From Candidatus Nomurabacteria bacterium (GTDB lineage: Bacteria; Patescibacteriota; Minisyncoccia; Phycocordibacterales; CSBR16-119): 21,366 nucleotides of DNA. Under the pieces are notes generated by a model. That model made no database searches. It was not told the DNA's origin and worked only from the letters and a program-made list of their open reading frames with translations. The position numbers and the translations under genes were made by a program. The stretch covers positions 1 through 21,366 of the forward strand of contig SKGB01000064.1 of the NCBI GenBank assembly GCA_007117675.1, written 5' to 3'. Positions 1 through 7,065 of this stretch are shown piece after piece (position 1 is the stretch's first letter; every line of letters starts with the position of its first letter).

Positions 1-71
1 ATAGTAATATATATACATTAATAGTAAACGATATGCAGGCTAACCTTATAAGCAACTTATATAGATAATAT

Positions 72-140
72 GTAAGTGATTATAAAACCTACATACTCAT
101 ATTCACAACAAAAAATCGCTTACTATTTCAAGTAAGTGAA
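72..140. repeat. Direct repeat GTAAGTGAW upstream of S1 gene
   Basis: GTAAGTGAT at 72-80 and GTAAGTGAA at 132-140 lie exactly 60 bases apart in the leader of the S1 gene. The second copy also forms the right arm of a small dyad (CTTACT ... AGTAAG, about 119-136) just before the start codon. A role in S1 regulation is only a guess; the sequence is AT-rich and short repeats can arise by chance. Confidence 0.25.
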
Positions 141-154
141 TTTTATTTTATATT

Positions 155-1234
155 ATGGAAACAAACCAAAATTACACAACATTACTCGATAGTATTAATC
201 CCAAAACAATAGAAGAAGGCGCCATTATAGAAGGAACTGTTCTCTCTATCGAAAAAGCAGCTGTATTTATTGACCTTCCACCATTTGGTACTGGAATTAT
301 TTACGGAAGAGAATACATTAACGCTCGAGATGTTATCAAAAATGTTAATGTAGGAGACTCAATCAAAGCAAAAGTTGTAGAACTAGAGAATGAAGATGGT
401 TACATTGAACTTTCTCTAAAAGAAGCTAGACAAGCAATTATCTGGAAAGAAGCCGAGGAATTACTTAACAACAAGCAAATTCTTGAGCTACCCGTTAAAG
501 AAGCAAACAAAGGCGGGCTTATAATCGAATGGAAAGGAATTCAAGGATTTCTACCCGCATCACAACTTAAAACAGAAAACTATCCACGAGTTGAAGATTC
601 TGATAAAGAAAAGATTTTGAAAGAATTAAAAAAACTAGTTGGAGAAGTTTTATCTGTAATAATGATTACTGTTGCTCCAAAAGATGGAAAATTGGTTTTC
701 TCTGAAAAAGACGGTGATCAGTCAGAAAGAAAAGAGCAGATTTCAAAATATACTCTTGGAGATACCGTTGATTGTGAAGTTGCAGGTATTGTTGACTTCG
801 GAGTATTTCTGAAAGTTGAAGAAGGGCTTGAAGGACTTGTTCATATTTCAGAACTAGACTGGGGATTGGTTGAAAATCCTCGAGAAATGTTTAAACTTGG
901 AGACAAGGTACAAGCAAAAATTATCGAAATAAAAGACGGTAAAATTTCTCTTTCAATCAAAGCACTTAGAGAAAACCCATGGAAAGAATTTGAAGGAAAA
1001 ATCAAAAAAGGTGATATTGTAAAAGGTGTTGTTATTAAATTTAACCGACACGGAGCTTTAATTTCAATCAAAGAAGGTGTTGCTGGATTAGTACACAACT
1101 CACAATTTGGATCAGAGGAACAACTACGAAGCTCACTTGAACTTGGAAAAACCTACGATTTCCAAATCACACTATTTGATGCTTCAACACAAAAAATGAC
1201 ACTTGAATTTCTAGACCCAAAGAAAAAAGCATAA
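155..1234 (+). CDS. rpsA: 30S ribosomal protein S1 (S1-domain RNA-binding protein)
   Basis: This 359-residue protein is built from consecutive S1 (OB-fold) RNA-binding domains. Domain 1 is at about residues 20-90 and contains GTVLSIEKAAVFIDL. A more degenerate domain 2 is at about 103-185. Domain 3, at about 200-272, has the classic signature GVFLKVEEGLEGLVHISEL, and domain 4 is at about 285-355 with GLVHNSQF. In the family, S1 holds mRNA on the 30S subunit and assists initiation. Four domains is short against the six of enterobacterial S1, as in many compact genomes. No Shine-Dalgarno is visible before the ATG; the upstream bases are an AT run. The gene stands alone and ends in a very strong hairpin. 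It could formally be a related S1-repeat protein rather than the ribosomal one. Confidence 0.85.
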   Translation: METNQNYTTLLDSINPKTIEEGAIIEGTVLSIEKAAVFIDLPPFGTGIIYGREYINARDVIKNVNVGDSIKAKVVELENEDGYIELSLKEARQAIIWKEAEELLNNKQILELPVKEANKGGLIIEWKGIQGFLPASQLKTENYPRVEDSDKEKILKELKKLVGEVLSVIMITVAPKDGKLVFSEKDGDQSERKEQISKYTLGDTVDCEVAGIVDFGVFLKVEEGLEGLVHISELDWGLVENPREMFKLGDKVQAKIIEIKDGKISLSIKALRENPWKEFEGKIKKGDIVKGVVIKFNRHGALISIKEGVAGLVHNSQFGSEEQLRSSLELGKTYDFQITLFDASTQKMTLEFLDPKKKA

Positions 1235-1280
1235 ATAATAAAAAAGACCCGCAAGGGTCTTTTTTATTATTTATGCTTTT
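1225..1280 (+). terminator. 26-bp perfect hairpin terminator overlapping the rpsA stop
   Basis: Arms 1225-1250 and 1255-1280 pair perfectly over 26 bp around a GCAA (GNRA) tetraloop. The centre is AAAAGACCC-GCAA-GGGTCTTTT, flanked by long A and T runs. The last codons and the TAA stop of rpsA lie inside the 5' arm. The A/T symmetry would let it end transcripts from either direction. Confidence 0.9.
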
Positions 1281-1536
1281 AAAATATTTACTTTCTTTTT
1301 CCACCACCCAAAATAACCGAAAAACTATATATTCAAATTTTCTTATATGATCCTTAAAAAAAACATAAAGAAAAAAACAGGCAAATTCTGATAAAGAGAT
1401 TTATATTTAAGCGAAGCGGTTAGTAAATCCCTAGAATTTGCCTGTGTTTTTAAATCTTTTCGAGTGAGTCTAGTCTTTTGTTTACTTTTTGACAATGAAA
1501 AAGTAAAAGAGGTTTTACCAAGAAAAAGTAGCAATC
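1281..1536. other. Non-coding convergent spacer between rpsA and pth
   Basis: About 300 bases separate the rpsA and pth stops. Beyond the rpsA terminator and inverted-repeat copy A, I see one more hairpin, TTTACTTTTT / AAAAAGTAAA, with arms 1481-1490 and 1498-1507. It lacks a GC-rich core and may help end the pth transcript. No credible gene is present on either strand. Confidence 0.6.
1377..1445. repeat. Intergenic inverted-repeat element, copy A
   Basis: The outer arms, 1377-1389 and 1433-1445, pair perfectly over 13 bp (ACAGGCAAATTCT / AGAATTTGCCTGT) and are flanked by A and T runs. An inner stem GATTTA/TAAATC lies at 1398-1403/1424-1429. The 15-mer AAATTCTGATAAAGA (1383-1397) recurs exactly in copy B at 5545-5559, which has the same architecture. 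Both copies sit between convergent genes, here rpsA and pth. It may be a bidirectional terminator, a structured RNA or a REP-like repeat. Confidence 0.7.
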
Positions 1537-2088
1537 TTAATTAAACCTATTCATTGCCTCCACATACCCCTTCACCTCAATTGTTTCCAAAATTGATTGT
1601 ATTTTGGGCGCGAGATTTCTCACCGTCTCTAAATCTTTTGCAGAAAAATCTTTCAAGACAAAAGATGTACGAGACTCCGGAGTTTGCAATTCGCCCTCAT
1701 CATTTACAGGAGCAATCCCAATACGGACACGAACAAAAGCACTCGTCTGTAAGACTTCTTGAATTGACTTAATACCATTATGCCCTCGCGAATCCCTATC
1801 AAAAGAAATACGTAGACGGCCCACAGGCAAATCCACATCATCATATATAACAACAAAATCTTCCAAATTGAATCCAAGTTCTTTTTGATACCATGCAACA
1901 CTTCTTCCTGATTCATTCATAAAGGTTTGAGGTTTTACAAACAAAACTCCCCCCTTCTTTGCTTCCAAGCTTTGTGCATATTTATTAGAAACCCAATCAA
2001 GACTCCATTGATCAAAAATAACCCAAGCACTATTGTGTCGAGTATTTGCATATCTTTCTCCAGGATTCCCTAGTCCAAAAACTATCAT
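1537..2088 (-). CDS. pth: Peptidyl-tRNA hydrolase
   Basis: The 183-residue product hydrolyses peptidyl-tRNA released from stalled ribosomes, recycling tRNA. The family signatures are present: FGLGNPG at 4-10 with Asn8, TRHN with catalytic His18, KPQTFMNESG with Asn58, YDDVDLP with Asp83, and GHNG at about 102-105. The length is typical for bacterial Pth, with a slightly short C-terminus. The start is supported by an ideal promoter (TTGACG, 17 bases, CATACT) whose -10 box ends six bases before the ATG, so the mRNA is probably leaderless. It is divergent from lepB. Confidence 0.95.
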   Translation of the reverse strand: MIVFGLGNPGERYANTRHNSAWVIFDQWSLDWVSNKYAQSLEAKKGGVLFVKPQTFMNESGRSVAWYQKELGFNLEDFVVIYDDVDLPVGRLRISFDRDSRGHNGIKSIQEVLQTSAFVRVRIGIAPVNDEGELQTPESRTSFVLKDFSAKDLETVRNLAPKIQSILETIEVKGYVEAMNRFN

Positions 2089-2123
2089 TTTATAAGTATG
2101 TACACTTTAGCTGTTTGCGTCAA
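2089..2123 (-). promoter_or_regulatory. pth promoter, leaderless
   Basis: On the minus strand the -35 TTGACG (2118-2123) is followed by a 17-base spacer, then -10 CATACT (2095-2100), then six bases and the ATG. Transcription would start at about the A of the start codon. The -35 overlaps the lepB -35 by three bases. Confidence 0.75.
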
Positions 2124-2150
2124 TACTTTCTTTTGTATTACAATACACAC
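2115..2150 (+). promoter_or_regulatory. lepB promoter, leaderless
   Basis: The -35-like TTGCGT (2115-2120) is followed by an 18-base spacer, then -10 TACAAT (2139-2144), then six bases and the ATG at 2151. The -35 shares bases 2118-2120 with the divergent pth -35, so two RNA polymerases could not occupy both sites together. Confidence 0.65.
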
Positions 2151-2747
2151 ATGAATATTGAAAAACAAAATACTCCCCTTGAAAAAACAAAAACAATTAA
2201 AAAGGAATTTTTTGAACTTCTACGATTCATTGTTATAGCGGCAATTATTGTTATACCGTTTCGTATGTTTATCGCACAACCTTTTGTGGTAAATGGTGCA
2301 TCTATGAGCCCTACATTTACGACAGGTCAATACCTTATTGTTGAACACCTCACCTACAGAAGATCCGAACCGCAACGAGGAGACGTTATTATTTTTAAAT
2401 ACCCCCTAAGACCTTCTGATTTTTACATCAAACGAATAATTGCGCTCCCCGGAGAAACAATAACAATCCAAGGCTCCGAAGTCTTTATCAAAAAATCTGG
2501 ATCAAGTGAAAATTTAAAACTAGAAGAACCCTACCTACTATTTACAAGTAATAACAACATATCAAAAACTCTTGCAGACGATGAATATTTTGTGATGGGT
2601 GACAATAGACCAAATAGCTCTGACTCGAGAACTTGGGGGCCTTTATCACAAGAGTACATTGTTGGAAAAGCTTTTCTTAGACTCCTGCCCTTGCGCACAT
2701 TTGAAATGAAACCAGGGCATCATCCTGATGAATTCAGCCAAAACTAA
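2151..2747 (+). CDS. lepB: Signal peptidase I
   Basis: This 198-residue membrane protease removes signal peptides from secreted proteins. One N-terminal membrane segment lies at about residues 24-42. The S26 family motifs follow: NGASMSPT with nucleophile Ser51, FYIKRIIALPGE with general base Lys94, and the terminal box VMGDNRPNSSDSR. The length is normal for a compact signal peptidase. The reading frame is open further upstream, but the ATG at 2151 is chosen because a -10 box ends six bases before it and earlier residues do not resemble LepB. The HisRS-like gene follows 40 bases downstream and is probably co-transcribed. Confidence 0.94.
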   Translation: MNIEKQNTPLEKTKTIKKEFFELLRFIVIAAIIVIPFRMFIAQPFVVNGASMSPTFTTGQYLIVEHLTYRRSEPQRGDVIIFKYPLRPSDFYIKRIIALPGETITIQGSEVFIKKSGSSENLKLEEPYLLFTSNNNISKTLADDEYFVMGDNRPNSSDSRTWGPLSQEYIVGKAFLRLLPLRTFEMKPGHHPDEFSQN

Positions 2748-2787
2748 AGAAAAATTATCAGTAACATATTAAACACACCACATAATC

Positions 2788-4074
2788 ATGTCTCAAGATA
2801 AAAAAAAAGAAAATCTCACACACGAAGGCGTACCCACTATTACCAGAAATCAATATTACAATATCCAGGGAGTATTTGAAAAATTCCAAGAGATTGCTAT
2901 ATACTACGGCTTTCTTCCTGTTCATTTACCAATGATAGAGAACGAAGAATATATTCTTAAATCAGCAGGTAAACAACCAGAAAAGATATCAGACCAGATT
3001 TACAATGTTAAGCAACCAAGAAGCTCGGAAAAGCTCTGCCTCCTTAGAAGCGCAGCTCCAGGATTCTTACGTACGTTTATTGATGAAAAAATGTATCAAC
3101 TTCCACAACCTGTCATGCTTTATAGTTCTGGGCCTCGATACCAAAATAGTAAAACTGAAGATCATGAAATACACAGTTTTGATCTTGAGATAGTAGGTTC
3201 TACAAAAACTATCATGGACGCACTTATTATTCATTTGAATATCTTAACACTTGAAGAACTGGGAGGAAAACATATCATTGTTCATATAAACTCTTTGGGA
3301 GACAGAACTTGCCGACAAAACTACATCAAAGAACTCTCAAACTACTACCGCAAACACATTAATGATTTAGACAAGGACGACCGTCAGATCCTTAAAACAG
3401 ACCCCTTAATGGTTTTGACTTCAACCAAAGAAGTAACTCAAGACATAAATGCACACGCGCCAGACCCGCTTAGTTTTCTATCTTCTGAATGCAAAAAGCA
3501 ATTCAAAGAAGTATTGGAATATTTAGATGAGTTGGGGATAGCATACCAAATAGACAAAACTATCACCCATGAACTTGACGCTGATAGTCACACACTGTTT
3601 GAAATAAGAACATATATTGAAAATGAAACAGGGGAAGAAACACAACACACACTCGTAAAAGGAGGGAGACATGACAATCTAGCAAAGCTCCTCAATATCA
3701 AAAAAGAGGCACCGGCCGTTGGTTCATCAATGGATATTAAAAAAGTGATTGATATGCCATGGTTTAAAAAACATAACCCGAAAAATCTCAAACCACCCAA
3801 AGCATACTTTATCCAACTTGGAACAGAGGCAAAAATGAAAAGTCTCACGATCATCGAGCAGTTACGTAAAGCAAAAATCCCTGTAGTAAAGTCACTCTCA
3901 AAAGACAGTTTGCAGGCACAGCTTGTTGTTGCTGAAAAACTCGGTGTTACCCACACCCTTATTTTAGGACACAAAGAAGCGCTCGAAGGTACTGTTATTA
4001 TAAGAAATATGAAAAACAGATCACAAAAAACTGTTTCTATAGAAAAACTACCCATCGAAATGAAGAGAAAATAG
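2788..4074 (+). CDS. HisRS-like class II paralogue, probably degenerate
   Basis: This 428-residue protein has the class II core and C-terminal anticodon-binding fold of histidyl-tRNA synthetase. The start (THEGVPTITR) resembles the HisRS N-terminus. A motif 2-like segment contains HSFDLEIVG, a motif 3-like segment starts GGRHDN (292-297), and the C-terminus (about 336-425) has ILGHKEALEGTVIIRNM. The window also encodes a canonical HisRS at 9160. Here the histidine-binding RGxxYYTGTVFE motif is replaced by THELDADSHTLFEI (about 260-273), losing the catalytic Arg and the Tyr pair, and the motif 2 FRxE becomes PRYQ. It could be a tRNA- or ribosome-linked regulator, a repurposed enzyme, or a divergent synthetase. 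HisZ is unlikely because the anticodon-binding domain is kept and no his operon is seen. Confidence 0.75.
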   Translation: MSQDKKKENLTHEGVPTITRNQYYNIQGVFEKFQEIAIYYGFLPVHLPMIENEEYILKSAGKQPEKISDQIYNVKQPRSSEKLCLLRSAAPGFLRTFIDEKMYQLPQPVMLYSSGPRYQNSKTEDHEIHSFDLEIVGSTKTIMDALIIHLNILTLEELGGKHIIVHINSLGDRTCRQNYIKELSNYYRKHINDLDKDDRQILKTDPLMVLTSTKEVTQDINAHAPDPLSFLSSECKKQFKEVLEYLDELGIAYQIDKTITHELDADSHTLFEIRTYIENETGEETQHTLVKGGRHDNLAKLLNIKKEAPAVGSSMDIKKVIDMPWFKKHNPKNLKPPKAYFIQLGTEAKMKSLTIIEQLRKAKIPVVKSLSKDSLQAQLVVAEKLGVTHTLILGHKEALEGTVIIRNMKNRSQKTVSIEKLPIEMKRK

Positions 4075-4112
4075 CAAATACACCACACTTGAAAGTGTGG
4101 TGTATTTGCTAT
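4071..4112. terminator. 19-bp perfect hairpin at end of the HisRS-like gene
   Basis: Arms 4071-4089 and 4094-4112 pair perfectly over 19 bp around a TGAA loop. The TAG stop of the HisRS-like gene is in the 5' arm. No T-tract follows, so it is not a textbook intrinsic terminator. The def -35 (TTGAAA, 4089-4094) spans the loop and the -10 box begins at the last base of the 3' arm. Confidence 0.7.
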
Positions 4113-4123
4113 ACACTATCAAC
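4089..4123 (+). promoter_or_regulatory. def promoter, leaderless, inside hairpin
   Basis: TTGAAA (4089-4094), a 17-base spacer, TACACT (4112-4117), then six bases to the ATG at 4124. The spacing is ideal and transcription should start at the start codon. The promoter lies almost entirely within the hairpin that ends the upstream gene. Confidence 0.75.
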
Positions 4124-4657
4124 ATGATTGAGATTATTCAAATTGGAGACCCGAGACTTCGTCAAGTTTGCGAAACCATACCAAAACACACAATCACAGA
4201 ACAAGAAACCAAAGAAGACATAGAGAAACTAAATGAAGCTCTTGCCTCACAATCAGATGGTGTTGCTATATCTGCACCACAAATAGGAATTATGAAAAGC
4301 ATCTTTGTTGTTGGAGGTATGGTTTTTGACAAAGAATTTCAAGAAGGAACAAAAAAACTTTCAGATGTCTCAATACAAAACAAGGTATATATAAATCCTG
4401 TTATTACAAAATACTCAAAAGATACTGAAAGTATGGAAGAGGGATGTCTTTCTATTCGTGGAGTATACGGAAATGTCGTGAGACCCAAAAAAATTGTTAT
4501 TGAATACTACAACGAACAAGGAGAAAAGAATACTGATCGAGTCGGAGGATTTTTAAGCCGTGTTATTCAACATGAGTTTGACCACCTACACGGTATACTA
4601 TTTATTGATAAGGCAACAGACACTTGGCAAAATGATGAATACAAAGAAAAAATATAA
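4124..4657 (+). CDS. def: Peptide deformylase
   Basis: The 177-residue metalloenzyme removes the N-formyl group from nascent proteins. All three family motifs are present: GVAISAPQIG (46-55, Gln53), EGCLS (106-110, metal ligand Cys108) and QHEFDH (149-154, metal ligands His150 and His154, catalytic Glu151). A GTG start 27 bases upstream is possible, but the ATG at 4124 matches the usual N-terminus (IIQIGDPRLR) and sits six bases after a -10 box. The 3' end overlaps the formyltransferase gene, so the two opposing steps of the formyl-methionine cycle are co-expressed. Confidence 0.95.
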   Translation: MIEIIQIGDPRLRQVCETIPKHTITEQETKEDIEKLNEALASQSDGVAISAPQIGIMKSIFVVGGMVFDKEFQEGTKKLSDVSIQNKVYINPVITKYSKDTESMEEGCLSIRGVYGNVVRPKKIVIEYYNEQGEKNTDRVGGFLSRVIQHEFDHLHGILFIDKATDTWQNDEYKEKI

Positions 4658-5480
4658 TATTGTTTTTTGGGGAACGCCAAAACTTTGCCTTCCATATCTA
4701 GAAAAACTACACCAAGACCCTCAATATAATATTGTGGCGCTTGTTACAAACAAAGACAAACCTGTGGGCAGAAAACAAATTCTAACCCCCTCACCTGTTG
4801 CAGTCTGGGGGGAAGAACGAAACATCCCCGTATTGCAACCAAGTGTACTTGATACTTTTTTTCTAAACGAAATCCTCCAATATAAACCAGATGTTTCTAT
4901 TGTTGTTGCATATGGAAAGATAATACCTCAAGCAATCATAGAGCTTCCCACACACAAAACCCTTAACGTTCATTATTCACTCTTACCACGCTGGCGTGGT
5001 GCCTCCCCTGTTGAAGCAACAATACTTGGAGGAGATACAGAAACAGGAGTATCTATCCAAAAGATGATTTTTGAACTTGATGCGGGCGATATTGTCTCCG
5101 AACAAAACATCGTACTCAAAGGAAATGAGTTTGCAGAAACCCTCAAAGAAACACTCAGTAACGACGGCGCAGAACTTTTAAAAAAAACACTTCCTGACTA
5201 CCTTGAAGGAAAGATATCACCACAAGCACAAGACCCAAACAATGTCACAAAATGTGGAATAATAAAAAAATCTGACGGAGAAATACACTTGTCAGAAAAC
5301 TCCGTGAGTTTATGGAGAAAATATCGAGCCTATCACCCCTGGCCAGGAATATTTTATTTTGACTCATCAGGTAAACGAATCAAAATAACCGAAGCAACAT
5401 TTGATAAGGGTGAATTTAAAATTCTCAAAATTATCCCTGAAGGCAAAAAAGAAATATCGTGGGAATTATACAATAAATAA
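4635..5480 (+). CDS. fmt: Methionyl-tRNA formyltransferase
   Basis: This 281-residue enzyme transfers a formyl group from 10-formyl-THF to Met-tRNAfMet. The N-terminal Rossmann-like domain begins NIVFWGTP. The signature NVHYSLLPRWRGASPVE (111-127) carries catalytic Asn111 and His113, and ELDAGDIV carries Asp149. The small C-terminal domain (about 205-281, with HPWPGIFYF) is present, so it is complete though shorter than the roughly 315-residue E. coli enzyme. Start is at 4635 or the adjacent in-frame ATG at 4632; either overlaps the end of def by 23-26 bases, suggesting translational coupling. Confidence 0.94.
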   Translation: MNTKKKYNIVFWGTPKLCLPYLEKLHQDPQYNIVALVTNKDKPVGRKQILTPSPVAVWGEERNIPVLQPSVLDTFFLNEILQYKPDVSIVVAYGKIIPQAIIELPTHKTLNVHYSLLPRWRGASPVEATILGGDTETGVSIQKMIFELDAGDIVSEQNIVLKGNEFAETLKETLSNDGAELLKKTLPDYLEGKISPQAQDPNNVTKCGIIKKSDGEIHLSENSVSLWRKYRAYHPWPGIFYFDSSGKRIKITEATFDKGEFKILKIIPEGKKEISWELYNK

Positions 5481-5530
5481 ACTTGGTATTATCCATACCT
5501 TTATTAAGCATTGAAGATAAAAAACATACG

Positions 5531-5613
5531 AAAAAACAGGGAGAAATTCTGATAAAGACAAACACTTTGAGTAAAGTGTTTAAGTGAGTCTTCAGAATTT
5601 CTCCCTGTTTTTT
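5531..5613. repeat. Intergenic inverted-repeat element, copy B
   Basis: Arms 5531-5552 and 5592-5613 pair perfectly over 22 bp, from AAAAAACAGG outward to AATTCTGA at the inner end. An inner perfect 9-bp hairpin (AAACACTTT-GAGT-AAAGTGTTT, 5560-5581) sits in the loop. It shares the 15-mer AAATTCTGATAAAGA and the CAGG...CCTG arms with copy A near 1377. It lies between the convergent fmt and cyclophilin genes, and the outer A/T runs would let it act as a terminator in both directions. Confidence 0.8.
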
Positions 5614-5652
5614 ATGTGTTAGAAAAAGTTCAATATTTTTGACTCTTTTTTA

Positions 5653-6309
5653 TTACTCCGAACCTGAAATAGAAATAGACTCAATAATAACATCATCAAT
5701 AGGCCTATCAACCCCAGGAACAGTATCAACAAGAGAAATTTTCTCTACAATATCATATCCAGAAACAACTCTTCCAAAGACAGTGTGTCTCTCGTCAAGA
5801 TAACTGTTGTCGTGCACGTTGATAAAAAATTGAGAACCATTTGTACCAGGTCCTGCATTCGCCATGGCTATGGTGCCAGAAACGTTATGGTTGTCAGTAT
5901 GTATTTCGTCTTCAAAAACATATCCAGGACCTCCTGTTCCCCATCGATTTGTCTGGTTTACGTCTTTTGAAAGCGGGTCACCACTTTGGATCATAAAACC
6001 CTCAATGACACGATGGAATCGAACACCGTCATAAAACTGACTTTCGCTAAGATTCAAAAAATTCTCAACAGTTTTTGATGCTTTTTCGTTCCACAACTCA
6101 ACATCAAAAGAACCAAGTGTTGTTGTAAAAGTTACAATAGTATATTCTTGTTTGTTATTCATAGTATCCATAGTATCTTGTAAACCTTCATATGTAGAAG
6201 CCTGTATATTTTTTTGAGATACAGATTCCCTTTCTCCACTAAATACAATCAAACCTCCCACAATTAACACAATACCAGCAAATACAAGAAGGTGTGTTTT
6301 ATTTTTCAT
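5653..6309 (-). CDS. Membrane-anchored cyclophilin-type peptidyl-prolyl isomerase
   Basis: The 218-residue protein has one N-terminal membrane anchor (about residues 6-24), a short linker to about 55, and a complete cyclophilin domain. The active-site signature FHRVIEGFMIQSGD carries Arg100, Phe105 and Gln108; GSQFFINV and DERHTVFGRVVSG follow. It would catalyse cis-trans isomerisation of prolyl bonds on the outer face of the membrane, helping secreted proteins fold. The start overlaps the end of the hibernation-factor gene by 11 bases, so translation is probably coupled. Confidence 0.92.
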   Translation of the reverse strand: MKNKTHLLVFAGIVLIVGGLIVFSGERESVSQKNIQASTYEGLQDTMDTMNNKQEYTIVTFTTTLGSFDVELWNEKASKTVENFLNLSESQFYDGVRFHRVIEGFMIQSGDPLSKDVNQTNRWGTGGPGYVFEDEIHTDNHNVSGTIAMANAGPGTNGSQFFINVHDNSYLDERHTVFGRVVSGYDIVEKISLVDTVPGVDRPIDDVIIESISISGSE

Positions 6310-6661
6310 AATTTCTTCTCATAAGACGTTTAAAACGCATGGCTGCTTTTTTAAAAATAGAACGTCTTTTTCCTGATTCATTCACAACAACACGCTCAAT
6401 AGTATCTTTGGTGATATCAATAGCAGCGTACAAATCCTCATCAACTATTTCAGCTTGAAACAAATCTTTTGACGTTTTAATTCTCACAGAAACCTTATAC
6501 ACTTCGCCTTGTTTTTGAGAATGAGTAGTTCGCTCCAAATCAACATTACAAAGCGCATCAGCCTCATTTACAAGCCGTTCAGTTTTGGAAAACTTACTAT
6601 ATACAAAATCAGCGATAGCATCGGTCAACTCTAAGTTAAGTGATTGTATTTGTATATTCAT
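6299..6661 (-). CDS. hpf: Ribosome hibernation promoting factor, short form (HPF/RaiA family)
   Basis: This 120-residue protein starts MNIQIQSLNLELTDAIADFV and continues with the HPF/YfiA pattern, a beta-alpha-beta-beta-beta-alpha fold with DLYAAIDITKDTIERVV in the last helix and a basic tail (KKAAMRFKRLMRR). Members bind the 30S decoding centre in resting cells. It lacks the C-terminal dimerisation domain of long HPF. It lies 60 bases downstream of the DUF167 gene and overlaps the cyclophilin gene. An extended -10-like TGATATAAT lies about 45 bases upstream, but a promoter is not certain. Confidence 0.88.
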   Translation of the reverse strand: MNIQIQSLNLELTDAIADFVYSKFSKTERLVNEADALCNVDLERTTHSQKQGEVYKVSVRIKTSKDLFQAEIVDEDLYAAIDITKDTIERVVVNESGKRRSIFKKAAMRFKRLMRRNYEK

Positions 6662-6721
6662 ATTATATGTTTATATTTAACCTAGTAAAAACATCTATTG
6701 TAATTATATCATACCCGGTTT

Positions 6722-6952
6722 TTAGTTAGCTATATCGACAACAGAGAGAATTTTTGTTCGTGTATGGTGACCAGACACCATACAAACACTCGAAGTCGGA
6801 ATTGCATAAAACACTGCAATAAGTTCTATAATTTTATGATTTGCCATAGTATACTCAGCTTTTTCTCGCACAAAAACCTCAAAATACCCAGGTTTTTGCT
6901 CTACAATTTTTTCTCTTTTTTGTCCTGTGAATACTCTTACATGAATATACAT
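6722..6952 (-). CDS. DUF167 (YggU) family protein
   Basis: From the ATG at 6952 this is a 76-residue protein starting MYIHVRVFTGQKREKIVEQ. It has the DUF167 pattern: a beta strand, then FEVFVREKAEYTMANHKIIELIAVFY, then the closing VSGHHTRTKILSV. The function of the family is not established. An in-frame ATG at 6970 would add six residues, but the family normally begins at the IHVRV strand, and a -10 box ends six bases before the 6952 ATG, so I prefer the shorter form. It is the probable first gene of DUF167-hpf-cyclophilin and is divergent from the lipoprotein gene. Confidence 0.85.
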   Translation of the reverse strand: MYIHVRVFTGQKREKIVEQKPGYFEVFVREKAEYTMANHKIIELIAVFYAIPTSSVCMVSGHHTRTKILSVVDIAN

Positions 6953-6987
6953 AAGTCTAGTATGAGCCAAAAAGCATTGTTTTTCAA
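6953..6987 (-). promoter_or_regulatory. DUF167 operon promoter, leaderless
   Basis: On the minus strand, TTGAAA (6982-6987), a 17-base spacer, CATACT (6959-6964), six bases (AGACTT) and ATG at 6952. The layout is identical to the pth and def promoters and decides the start codon. Confidence 0.75.
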
Positions 6988-7010
6988 TACTAATTACAGT
7001 TCCGTAGCAC

Positions 7011-7045
7011 TTGACTTGTGTATAGATATATGCTAATATATATTT
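7011..7045 (+). promoter_or_regulatory. Strong sigma70-type promoter of the lipoprotein gene
   Basis: TTGACT (7011-7016), a 17-base spacer and TAATAT (7034-7039) preceded by TGC, an extended -10. This is the best consensus match in the window. Unlike its neighbours it leaves a leader of about 20 bases before the ATG at 7066, without an obvious Shine-Dalgarno. Confidence 0.8.
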
Positions 7046-7065
7046 AAATCAAAAATCAAAGTACT

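Noticed and set aside
1489..1517. TTGACA as a -35 box in the rpsA-pth spacer
   Set aside because: No acceptable -10 lies 16-18 bases downstream and no gene follows on that strand; the bases are part of a small hairpin.
2046..2150. 35-residue N-terminal extension of signal peptidase I
   Set aside because: It would run through the lepB and pth promoters and part of pth; the ATG at 2151 has a -10 box exactly six bases upstream and gives a normal LepB.
2788..4074. HisZ (ATP phosphoribosyltransferase regulatory subunit)
   Set aside because: HisZ normally lacks the C-terminal anticodon-binding domain, which is present here, and no histidine biosynthesis gene is nearby.
6953..6970. Longer DUF167 protein starting at the ATG at 6970
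   Set aside because: That start lies within the promoter spacer and upstream of the predicted transcription start; the shorter form begins at the conserved first strand.
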